DNA of 8,812 nt, taken from assembly GCA_035315685.1 (NCBI GenBank), contig DATFXR010000609.1, positions 1 through 8,812 of the forward strand. Reading direction: 5' to 3'. The stretch comes from QHWK01 sp035315685. Lineage in GTDB: Bacteria > Acidobacteriota > Vicinamibacteria > Vicinamibacterales > CAVVIG01. The notes beneath the pieces are model-generated. The model saw nothing but the letters and a program-made list of their open reading frames with translations, was not told the DNA's origin and made no database searches. Below, piece after piece: positions 1 to 5,413 of the stretch (position 1 is its first letter; each line of letters starts with the position of its first letter). The position numbers were made by a program, and so were the translations under genes.

Positions 1-359
1 TCGTGCCCGACGCGATAGCCGAACATCTCGTCGGCCCAGCGAACCGTGCGCGCTACCGACTTGGCGTATGGATCCATGACAACCTTGTTCGGGTTGAAAC
101 GGTGTCCGGCCGCCGGATCGTACGATCCGGATACGCGATAACCGTAGAGCTGATTCGGCCGCGCGTCCGGGAGAAACCCGTGCCAAACCATGTCGGTGTA
201 CTCGGGAAGCGCTATGCGTTCGCGCTCTTTCGTCGCATTCGGCGCGTCAAACAGACAAAGTTCGACCTTCGTGGCGTGCGCGGAAAACAGCGCGAAATTG
301 ACGCCGACGCCGGTCCAGGTTGCTCCAAGCGGGTAGGGGTCGCCGGGCCACACACGCAT
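1..359 (-). CDS. glgX: Glycogen debranching enzyme GlgX, N-terminal part (runs off the left edge)
   Basis: Reading the minus strand from 359 to the window edge gives about 119 residues that match the start of GlgX-type isoamylases. The opening MRVWPGDPYPLGATWTGVG and the following NFALFSAHATKVELCLFD are the usual N-terminal CBM48 (early-set) signature. Further on come GFLPDARPNQLYGYRVSG and GHRFNPNKVVMDPYAKS, typical of the linker leading to the alpha-amylase barrel. In the family the enzyme hydrolyses alpha-1,6 branches of phosphorylase-trimmed glycogen in the cytoplasm. The catalytic barrel lies outside the window. The ATG at 359 is preferred because the family begins M-x-WPG. An in-frame ATG at 374 and GTG at 377 would add 5 or 6 residues. 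No Shine-Dalgarno is seen. The gene is divergent from the cupin at 411, so both promoters lie in a gap of about 50 bp. Confidence 0.93.
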   Translation of the reverse strand, partial: MRVWPGDPYPLGATWTGVGVNFALFSAHATKVELCLFDAPNATKERERIALPEYTDMVWHGFLPDARPNQLYGYRVSGSYDPAAGHRFNPNKVVMDPYAKSVARTVRWADEMFGYRVGH

Positions 360-397
360 CGCGTTGTCGATCATCACATTTTGTGCCACGCGCGGCC

Positions 398-403
398 TAT
401 AAT
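398..403 (+). promoter_or_regulatory. TATAAT -10 box placed for leaderless transcription of the cupin
   Basis: A perfect TATAAT lies 7 nt upstream of the cupin ATG at 411, in otherwise GC-rich sequence. Transcription normally starts 6-8 nt after a -10 box, so the mRNA would begin at or next to the AUG. No Shine-Dalgarno fits in the gap. No convincing -35 hexamer is seen 16-18 nt upstream. The leaderless reading is inference. Confidence 0.65.
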
Positions 404-410
404 CCCGCGC

Positions 411-887
411 ATGTTCATAGTTCTCGCGTGCGCGCTGGGGATTGCTGCCGAGCAGCAAGCTACCTCAGGCACTGTGATCAGTGCCGACGAGATTGCCGCG
501 ACGCTGAAGCAGTCCATCGCGAACAACGTGGTCGATCAGCCGGTGAAGGCGACCGAACAGCCCGGCGGCCACAAGGCCTCGCTCGCCCTGCTGCGGCGGA
601 CCAAGGCGGAGACCACTGCGCTCATTCACGATCGTGTGACGGAGATTTACCAGATCACGGCCGGGTCGGGCACGATCGTCACGGGCGGCTCGCTCGAGAA
701 TCCGACCCCGACGGATCTCACGCGGTTGAACGCTGGTCCGAGCCAGACCGGCACGCACAAGGGCGGCGAGTCGAAGCACGTCGGTCCGAAGGACGTGATC
801 ATCATTCCCGCCGGCATGCCGCACCGTTTCAGCCAGCTCGATGGATCGGAGATCGTGTATCTGGTGTATCGCTTCGAGCCCAAGTGA
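411..887 (+). CDS. Secreted cupin-fold protein, possibly metal-binding
   Basis: 158 residues. Residues 2-13 are hydrophobic and end in AA followed by EQQ, which suggests a short signal peptide with export to the periplasm. A LAC at residues 5-7 is too close to the N terminus to be a convincing lipobox. The single cupin barrel spans about residues 55-155. Motif 1 is around 69-87 (H73, E78, G85) and motif 2 is VGPKDVIIIPAGMPH (124-138) with H138. The first His of the usual HxH pair is replaced by Leu71, so the metal site would have three ligands (H73, E78, H138). The conserved DLTRLNAGPSQTG at 102-114 and the YLVYRFEP end resemble uncharacterised cupins of environmental bacteria; no substrate can be named. 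The ATG at 411 follows a TATAAT box by 7 nt. The reading frame stays open upstream but that stretch is antisense to glgX. Confidence 0.85.
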   Translation: MFIVLACALGIAAEQQATSGTVISADEIAATLKQSIANNVVDQPVKATEQPGGHKASLALLRRTKAETTALIHDRVTEIYQITAGSGTIVTGGSLENPTPTDLTRLNAGPSQTGTHKGGESKHVGPKDVIIIPAGMPHRFSQLDGSEIVYLVYRFEPK

Positions 888-915
888 GGGGCTCGGGAGC
901 TGGGGACTGGGAAGG
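888..915 (+). repeat. Short GG-heptad tract directly after the cupin stop codon
   Basis: Starting on the base after TGA, the plus strand reads in 7-bp steps: GGGGCTC, GGGAGCT, GGGGACT, GGGAAGG. It is a degenerate member of the GGGGACT family at 1883-1995. The opposite orientation appears at 1082-1139, so the two tracts flank the element at 957-1083 as an inverted pair. A CTCGGG/CCCGAG stem (892-897 with 916-921) could form but has no T-run after it, so it is a weak terminator candidate. Confidence 0.7.
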
Positions 916-956
916 CCCGAGTCCGAGTTCGCAGCGGGCGCTAGTCCACACAGCGG

Positions 957-1083
957 CTAGCAGGCCGATGAAAAAGTGAGCCTGATGGCTGAAGGTTGAT
1001 GGCTGATGGCTGAAATACGCGGGCTTTCGCCATTAGCCATTAGCCCTCAGCCATGCAGGATGCGTTTTTCAGCATCTTGCTAG
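957..1083. mobile_element. MITE-like element: CTAG flanks, imperfect terminal inverted repeats, no gene
   Basis: CTAG occurs at 957-960 and again at 1080-1083. Immediately inside are matching ends: CAGGCCGATGAAAAAG (961-976) and, read inward from the right on the minus strand, CAAGATGCTGAAAAAC (1079-1064), identical at 11 of 16 positions. The 119-bp interior has no coding potential and is mostly a hairpin (985-1054). Short size, terminal inverted repeats and a 4-bp direct repeat are the signature of a non-autonomous transposable element. CTAG is a target known for IS5-group elements, but CTAG is palindromic, so it could simply be part of the inverted repeat. No transposase is present in the window. 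Confidence 0.45.
985..1054. repeat. GGCTGAT/GGCTAAT heptad hairpin, possible bidirectional terminator
   Basis: The left arm (987-1010) reads in 7-bp units GGCTGAA, GGTTGAT, GGCTGAT, GGC. The right arm (1029-1052), read on the minus strand, gives GGCTGAG, GGCTAAT, GGCTAAT, GGC. The arms match at 20 of 24 positions, all differences are transitions, and three of the four become G-U wobbles in plus-strand RNA. An extra AT/AT step extends the stem to 985/1054. The loop is 18 nt. A T5 run at 1065-1069 and an A5 run at 971-975 flank the hairpin on both sides, so it may terminate both convergent neighbours, although the runs lie 9-10 nt beyond the stem. Confidence 0.6.
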
Positions 1084-1139
1084 TCTCCAGCCCCCAGTTC
1101 CGCAGGGAGCCAGTTCCCAGCGGCCAGTCCCCAGTTCCC
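1082..1139 (-). repeat. GG-heptad tract after the stop codon of the molybdoenzyme gene
   Basis: Read on the minus strand from 1139 downward: GGGAACT, GGGGACT, GGCCGCT, GGGAACT, an irregular 10-nt unit (1111-1102), GGAACT, GGGGGCT, GGAGACT. The units point in the transcription direction of the gene ending at 1153, beginning 13 nt after its stop codon. Together with 888-915 it forms a degenerate inverted pair around the MITE-like element. Confidence 0.75.
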
Positions 1140-1152
1140 GCGCGAGCGCGCG

Positions 1153-1866
1153 TCAGTCAGTCGCATACCTGTCGTTGAACCACGGTTCGGCGGAGTTCGA
1201 GTACCCGCGCACCTCCCAGAAGCCCTTGCGATCGTGCTCGAGAAACTCGATCTTGCGGATCCACTTCGCGCCTTTCCATGCGTACAGTTTCGGAGTGATC
1301 ATGCGCACGGGGCCGCCATGCTCAATCGGCAGCGGCTTGCCCTCCCACGTGTGCACGAGCAGGACGTCGTCGTCCAGCGCCCGGTTCAGCGGAAGATTCG
1401 TGGTGTAGGGAATGAACGTGCCCGGCATGAAGTCGTAGCCGGTGCACAGGACGAAGTGGGCGTTGTCTTTCGGTATCGCGAGCTCGGCGATCGTCGCGAA
1501 CTTCACGCCGCGCCAGTGGTTGTCGTAGCGGCTCCAGGTCGTGACGCAATGAAAGTCGCTGACGTCGTCCTGCTGAGGAAGCGCGAGGAACGCCTCCCAG
1601 GTGAGCGTGAGCGGATGCTCGACGAGTCCGCCGACCTCGAGCTTCCACGTATCGAGTGAAACCTGCGGCTGTTCGCCGAGGTCCAGCGCCGGCCAGTTCT
1701 TCACCACGTGTTGACCGACCGGCAGCTGCGGCATGCCGTGCCGGTTCAGCGGACCGCTGCCTTGCGGCGTGCGCCCGGCGAAGTCGACGTTGACCGCACT
1801 CTTGTCGAGCCGAATCTGCCGCTCTATATACTTCCGCCGCCGCTCAACGAGGTCGTCTTTGTGCAC
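1153..1866 (-). CDS. Cytoplasmic sulfite-oxidase-like molybdopterin oxidoreductase
   Basis: 237 residues covering one oxidoreductase molybdopterin-binding domain (SUOX fold), about residues 65-215. The Mo-ligand cysteine is Cys107 in DFHCVTTWSRYDNHWRG. HGGPVRMITPKLYAWKGAKW (183-202) is the other strongly conserved cofactor-binding stretch, and the end GFWEVRGYSNSAEPW is typical of the stand-alone subgroup that includes Bacillus YuiH. There is no twin-arginine signal or membrane segment, so it should act in the cytoplasm, unlike periplasmic MsrP. No MsrQ-like heme partner or cofactor biosynthesis gene is nearby, and its substrate is unknown. The GTG start at 1866 lies 8 nt after a TAAAAT box and has no Shine-Dalgarno. 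An ATG at 1874 is out of frame. The minus-strand promoter abuts the heptad array at 1883. Confidence 0.92.
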   Translation of the reverse strand: MHKDDLVERRRKYIERQIRLDKSAVNVDFAGRTPQGSGPLNRHGMPQLPVGQHVVKNWPALDLGEQPQVSLDTWKLEVGGLVEHPLTLTWEAFLALPQQDDVSDFHCVTTWSRYDNHWRGVKFATIAELAIPKDNAHFVLCTGYDFMPGTFIPYTTNLPLNRALDDDVLLVHTWEGKPLPIEHGGPVRMITPKLYAWKGAKWIRKIEFLEHDRKGFWEVRGYSNSAEPWFNDRYATD

Positions 1867-1874
1867 AGCCGCAT

Positions 1875-1880
1875 ATTTTA
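1875..1880 (-). promoter_or_regulatory. TAAAAT -10 box for the molybdoenzyme, leaderless geometry
   Basis: The minus strand reads GCTAAAAT, then 8 nt, then GTG at 1866. The spacing copies the cupin promoter (TATAAT, 7 nt, ATG). The whole upstream -35 zone is heptad repeat and has no TTGACA-like hexamer, so recognition would have to rely on the -10 region or an activator. The assignment is inference from spacing and composition. Confidence 0.55.
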
Positions 1881-1882
1881 GC

Positions 1883-1995
1883 GGGGACTGGGGACTGGGG
1901 ACTGGCAGCTGGGGACTGGGGACTGGCAGCTGGGAAATCGGACTCGCGTTGCCGGTCCCCAGCTCCCAGTCCCCAGTCCCCAGCCCCCAGCCCCC
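1883..1995. repeat. GGGGACT heptad palindrome with G-quadruplex potential
   Basis: On the plus strand, eight consecutive 7-mers run from 1883 to 1938: GGGGACT three times, GGCAGCT, GGGGACT twice, GGCAGCT, GGGAAAT. This gives a 21-bp higher-order unit of two GGGGACT plus one GGCAGCT. After a 15-bp spacer (1939-1953) the family repeats inverted: on the minus strand from 1995, GGGGGCT twice, GGGGACT twice, GGGAGCT, GGGGACC. The arms could form a long, slightly imperfect stem. The minus strand at 1995-1971 is a canonical four-run quadruplex motif with loops CT, CT and ACT. The array fills nearly all of the gap between the molybdoenzyme promoter and the stop codon of the GGDEF gene. Confidence 0.93.
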
Positions 1996-2004
1996 AGCTC
2001 GGTC

Positions 2005-4488
2005 TCAGGACGCGAGTCGCGGCAACGCCAGCGTCGGTTCGTCGGCAGGTGGTTCCAGGATGTCGGTCGGCAGGAACTCCGGCGGAGGCACCGAGGGTCC
2101 CGTGATACGGCCACGGCGAATCGCTTTGTCCCGATACATCATGTGGTCGGCGGCCGCGAGCAGGTGCTCGTAGGTGTTCCCGTCCTCCGGGAACACCGCA
2201 GCGCCGGCGCTGGCGCCAAGCCGCAGCCGTTTGCCTGCGCGCACCTCGAGCTGAATCTCGGCGACGCGCGCCTGCAGCTCACGGCGCTTGGCTTCGACCG
2301 CATCGCGCGGGCAGTCGCCGAGCACGACGATGAATTCGTCGCCGGCGTAGCGGACGCACAGGTCGTACGGCCGCAGCGTCGTCTGGAGCGCCGCTGCCAC
2401 TTCGCGCAGCGCGTGATCGCCGACGTTGTGGCCGTAGGTGTCGTTGATCATCTTGAAGCCGTCGACGTCCATCACCACGATCGCGACCTCGCGTTTGAGG
2501 CGTTCGGCCCGCGACAGCTCGCGTGACAGGTGCACGAACATCGAGCGGCGGTTCGGCAGCCCGGTCAGCGGATCGGTCAGCGAATCTTCCTGCGTCTGCT
2601 CGAACACGATCGAGTTGTGAATCACCGCGCCGGCCTGCTCTGCGATGCGCTCGAGCAGCCGGCGATGATCTTCCGTGTAATGGTTCGGCTCGACGTGGTA
2701 GAGGGCCAGGCAGCCGATGAACAGGTCGCTGTACTGCAGCGGGCAGACGATTGCCGAGTTCAGCGACAGCTCGACGGCGAGTCCGACCGATTCGAACGTG
2801 ACGCGCGGATCGCCGTTGATCAGCGTACGCCGGTTGCGGGCGACCCATCCGGACAGTCCGTGGCCGACCTTCAGGTTCACGTTGAGCAACCGCGGCGCAT
2901 CGACACCGGCGGCGAAGCGGCACTTCAGCGTGTCGTTCTCCGGGTTGTGCAGGAACAACGCGCAGCCCGACCACGAGACGATCTTCGACAGCTTCGACGA
3001 GATCAGCGCCATCGTGTCGGAGACGCCGAGGCTGGTGCCCATCGACTGCGCGATTTCATAGAGCGCGTAGATCTCGCGGTGGGCGAGCGCGATGTTCTCG
3101 AACGCGCTTGCGGCGCCGGACGCGACGAGGCCGACAGCGGTCGATCCGGGCAGCGCCTTCACGGGTGGGATGTCGGCGTTCGGCGGAGCGGCTGCGCCAA
3201 GCTCCGCGGTGAGAGACGGCAGCAAATCGACGAAGAGCGGTACGAGCTTCGGATCGAGCGCGCGCCCCGCCTCGTGCTTCAGCAGACCGATCGCGCTCTC
3301 GCTGCTGAGTGCCTTGTGGTACGGCCGCTCGGTCGTCACCGCGTCGTAGTAGTCGACGATGGTCAGGATGCGGGCGCCCATGGGGATTTCCTCGCGCGAC
3401 AGGCCCTGCGGATAGCCCTTGCCGTCCCATCGTTCGTGGTGGCTGAGAATCAGGGGCGCCACCGGATACGGGAAGGGAACCGCCGCGATGATCTCGGCGC
3501 CGACCTGCGGGTGGATGCGAATCTTCTGGAACTCCTCCTGCGTGAGCGGACCCGGCTTCGAAAGGATGTGCTCCGGCACCGCGAGCTTGCCGATGTCGTG
3601 AAGCAGCGCGGCAGTCTTCACGCCCTGAATCTCAGCTTCGGACAGCCCGGCATGCTTCGCGAGGCCGGCGGCATAGATCTGCACGCGCCGGATGTGCATT
3701 TGCGCGGTCTGGTCCTTCGCGTCGATGGCGCGGGCGAGCGCTTCGATTGTCGCGAGGTGAAGCTCGGAGTTCTGCTGGACGTGCCGCTGCTCGTCCTCGA
3801 TCCGCCCCATGTACACCTTGTAGGTGCGGTAAGTGAGATAGAGGGGTGCGAAGGTGAGCGGCGCGACCCAGTAGCCGGCGTGCGAGACGAACTCCGCCGC
3901 GAGCGCGGCGCTGCCGGCGCCGACGAAATAACTCGGCGCGCTCCACAGGAAGTTGCTGTTCCAGGTCGCCAGTATCTTCGCGCGCGTGGAGAGCGCGATC
4001 GCGGTCGCGATGAGGCCGGTGTTGAGCAGGAAATACACGGTCGCGGCGCCGACCAGCGGTCGGGCGAGCGCCGACAGCGGCATCGCCGAACCGGTGCCGC
4101 CCAGCAGCGAGAACGCGAGCCCCGTGCCCTGAACCGTGATCACCAGAGACGCGACACTGAACAGTGTCCGATGCGGCGGATTCCGATCCTTGCTGTTGAA
4201 ATGGCACTGGCTGAACGCGCTGCCGGCGGCGACGAGCATGGTCTCGTGAGGCCCGAGCAGCAGCAACGACGCGAAGTCGACCGCATACGACACCGACATC
4301 GTCGATCCGCTGGTGGTGAGCGGCAGGTAGACTTTCAGCGCCGCGGACATCGACGACAGCAGCAGCAGCGCGACGAACAGCACCGGCTGCGCGAACCTCG
4401 CCTCCGGCAGGCGCAGCACCAGCAACGTCAGGCCGGCGGCGATCACCGCGCCGACGTACACGCGTGCGGAACGTGGAAGCTCGTTCAT
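2005..4488 (-). CDS. Membrane HD-GYP / GAF / GGDEF hybrid c-di-GMP signalling protein
   Basis: 827 residues from ATG 4488. Residues about 10-222 hold around seven hydrophobic segments (for example 10-27, 34-50, 65-88, 108-130, 145-166, 185-220), an unassigned membrane sensor. The HD-GYP phosphodiesterase domain covers about 245-425: H265, HDIGK 297-301, H326, HHERWDGKGYP 350-360, D379 and ERPY 387-390 are all present. A GAF domain follows (about 470-630). The diguanylate cyclase domain is about 635-795, with Mg-binding D674 in MDVDGFK, TDPLTGLPNR (638-647), the active loop AGDEF (715-719, an accepted GGDEF variant) and the inhibitory-site RPYD (706-709) exactly five residues upstream. Both opposing activities therefore look intact. 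The C-terminal tail is Pro-rich. The start overlaps the acetyltransferase stop by one base (TGATG), implying translational coupling. The open frame upstream to 4779 is antisense-like noise over that gene. Confidence 0.95.
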   Translation of the reverse strand: MNELPRSARVYVGAVIAAGLTLLVLRLPEARFAQPVLFVALLLLSSMSAALKVYLPLTTSGSTMSVSYAVDFASLLLLGPHETMLVAAGSAFSQCHFNSKDRNPPHRTLFSVASLVITVQGTGLAFSLLGGTGSAMPLSALARPLVGAATVYFLLNTGLIATAIALSTRAKILATWNSNFLWSAPSYFVGAGSAALAAEFVSHAGYWVAPLTFAPLYLTYRTYKVYMGRIEDEQRHVQQNSELHLATIEALARAIDAKDQTAQMHIRRVQIYAAGLAKHAGLSEAEIQGVKTAALLHDIGKLAVPEHILSKPGPLTQEEFQKIRIHPQVGAEIIAAVPFPYPVAPLILSHHERWDGKGYPQGLSREEIPMGARILTIVDYYDAVTTERPYHKALSSESAIGLLKHEAGRALDPKLVPLFVDLLPSLTAELGAAAPPNADIPPVKALPGSTAVGLVASGAASAFENIALAHREIYALYEIAQSMGTSLGVSDTMALISSKLSKIVSWSGCALFLHNPENDTLKCRFAAGVDAPRLLNVNLKVGHGLSGWVARNRRTLINGDPRVTFESVGLAVELSLNSAIVCPLQYSDLFIGCLALYHVEPNHYTEDHRRLLERIAEQAGAVIHNSIVFEQTQEDSLTDPLTGLPNRRSMFVHLSRELSRAERLKREVAIVVMDVDGFKMINDTYGHNVGDHALREVAAALQTTLRPYDLCVRYAGDEFIVVLGDCPRDAVEAKRRELQARVAEIQLEVRAGKRLRLGASAGAAVFPEDGNTYEHLLAAADHMMYRDKAIRRGRITGPSVPPPEFLPTDILEPPADEPTLALPRLAS

Positions 4489-5096
4489 CAGTGGACTCGC
4501 GGCGCCGTAGATAACCAGTGATCGCCCCAGTCTTCCTTCAGGAGCGACCACAGCACCTGATCGAAGTAGTCGCCATGGCGTCGCAGCGAGCGGCGCAGAA
4601 TGCCTTCCTGCACGGCGCCGAGCTTGCGCAACGCACCATTGGCGCGGCCGTTCTGCAGCGGGACGCGCGCCTCGAGACGGTGCGTCCCGATGACGCCGAA
4701 GGTGAACGAGCCAAGGAGACGCGCGGCTTCGAGAAACACGCCGGTGCCGCGCGACGAAGGCGCGATCGTCAGTTCCCACTCGGCAGCCTCGAACATCGGG
4801 TCGAGTTGGCGCACCTGCGCGAGACCGACGACGGACCGCGACGCGGCGACCGTGATGGTGTAAGTGAACCCCTTGCCCGCTGCGCGATCCAGCAGCGCGC
4901 GATCGATCAGCTCCTGGACGGTCACATCGGATACCGGGTTGTCGATGCCGAAGCGGGTGGCGTCAGCGATCGACAGGAGATTGACGAGCGCACCGAGATC
5001 GTGCGGCGCGACTTCACGCAGCGTCACCGACCGGCCGATGAGGGTCGGAAGCGCGTTGCGCCAGTCGGAGGTCAGCGTGGTCGGATCTCCAGGCAT
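4488..5096 (-). CDS. GNAT-family N-acetyltransferase, RimJ-like
   Basis: 202 residues from ATG 5096 (MPGDPTTLTSDW). Gly-rich acetyl-CoA motif A is SSRGTGVFLEAARLL, about residues 114-128. Motif B, HRLEARVPLQNGRANGALRKLGAVQEG, about 139-165, has the N-x-R-x-x-x-ALRKLG pattern of Acetyltransf_3/RimJ-type enzymes. The beginning, RSVTLREVAPHDLGAL, is the usual first strand and helix. The family transfers acetyl from acetyl-CoA to an amino group, often a protein N terminus or a small molecule; the substrate here is unknown. An in-frame TTG at 5162 would add 22 residues that look non-conserved. No Shine-Dalgarno is visible before either start, so the start is uncertain. The last base overlaps the ATG of the c-di-GMP gene, so the two are almost certainly one operon. 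Confidence 0.88.
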   Translation of the reverse strand: MPGDPTTLTSDWRNALPTLIGRSVTLREVAPHDLGALVNLLSIADATRFGIDNPVSDVTVQELIDRALLDRAAGKGFTYTITVAASRSVVGLAQVRQLDPMFEAAEWELTIAPSSRGTGVFLEAARLLGSFTFGVIGTHRLEARVPLQNGRANGALRKLGAVQEGILRRSLRRHGDYFDQVLWSLLKEDWGDHWLSTAPRVH

Positions 5097-5207
5097 GAGT
5101 TCGGGTTGAGACGGACGCAGACACGTCGCCCGGAGTGCGACGATTTGCAACTGTAACGCCAACGGCTGTGCTTGGAGTAAGTCGTTGTGGGCACGTGCCT
5201 TATCTCG

Positions 5208-5257
5208 AAATGCTGAGTTTAGAATCGACTACATAATGTACGTATATATGACATTAA
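5208..5257. promoter_or_regulatory. AT-rich island with dyad, probable divergent promoter/operator
   Basis: About 50 bp of strongly AT-rich sequence in an otherwise GC-rich region. It contains the perfect dyad TACAT-A-ATGTA (5230-5240), followed by ACGTATATATG. CATAAT (5232-5237) and TATATA (5243-5248) could serve as plus-strand -10 boxes, and TAAACT on the minus strand near 5217-5222 could serve the acetyltransferase. No good -35 is visible for any of them, so the exact promoters cannot be fixed. Confidence 0.4.
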
Positions 5258-5389
5258 CGTCAACTGACGCTCATCATTCCGGGCCGTAAGGCCTCGTTCC
5301 CCCGTGAGTTGCGGCATTCGTGTGTCGTTTCAAGGCACGCTGTGCCGAACTTGACCACTTGTGAGGGCGAACGCCCTGACAACTCACGG
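5258..5389 (+). promoter_or_regulatory. Hairpin-rich leader upstream of the permease, possible structured 5' UTR
   Basis: Several stems lie in a row. CGTCA/TGACG (5258-5262 with 5265-5269). GGCC-GTAA-GGCC (5282-5293). A perfect 10-bp outer stem CCGTGAGTTG (5302-5311) with CAACTCACGG (5380-5389). Two hairpins inside that stem: GGCAC-GCT-GTGCC (5334-5346) and AGGGCG-AA-CGCCCT (5364-5377). The outer stem with two internal hairpins makes a three-way-junction layout. The match to any known riboswitch or leader class is unknown. Confidence 0.4.
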
Positions 5390-5413
5390 CGTGGGCCGCT
5401 CATCTAACGCCGC

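Larger units (their letters stand above)
5097..5413. other. 317-bp divergent intergenic region
   Basis: This gap lies between the divergent acetyltransferase and ADOP permease genes. The left part (5097-5200) is plain sequence that could be coding if the TTG at 5162 is used. The centre (about 5205-5260) is an AT-rich island, the likely promoter zone. The right part (5258-5390) is dense in inverted repeats and precedes the permease start. I see no convincing small gene and no RNA gene that can be named. Confidence 0.6.

Noticed and set aside
3..410. N-terminal extension of the cupin to position 3
   Set aside because: This stretch is antisense to glgX, and the protein start with signal peptide and -10 box is at 411.
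411..443. Cupin as a lipoprotein (LAC at residues 5-7)
   Set aside because: The cysteine is at residue 7 with no positively charged n-region and Leu at the -2 position, so the lipobox is not convincing.
888..1139. CRISPR array
   Set aside because: The repeats are contiguous 7-mers without unique spacers of 30-40 bp, and there are no cas genes.
1939..2024. Spacer of the GGGGACT palindrome (GACTCGCG, GTTGCC) as a captured copy of the GGDEF gene end
   Set aside because: The shared words occur in swapped order and are only 6-8 bp long, so chance is an adequate explanation.
2530..4521. 663-codon open frame on the plus strand
   Set aside because: It lies antisense to the clear HD-GYP/GAF/GGDEF gene. 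Its product is Arg/Gln/Glu-rich low-complexity sequence, as expected from the reverse strand of GC-rich coding DNA.
4489..4779. N-terminal extension of the GGDEF protein to a start at 4779
   Set aside because: The extra 97 residues are Arg/Ala-rich, overlap the well-supported acetyltransferase, and precede the natural membrane-protein start at 4488.
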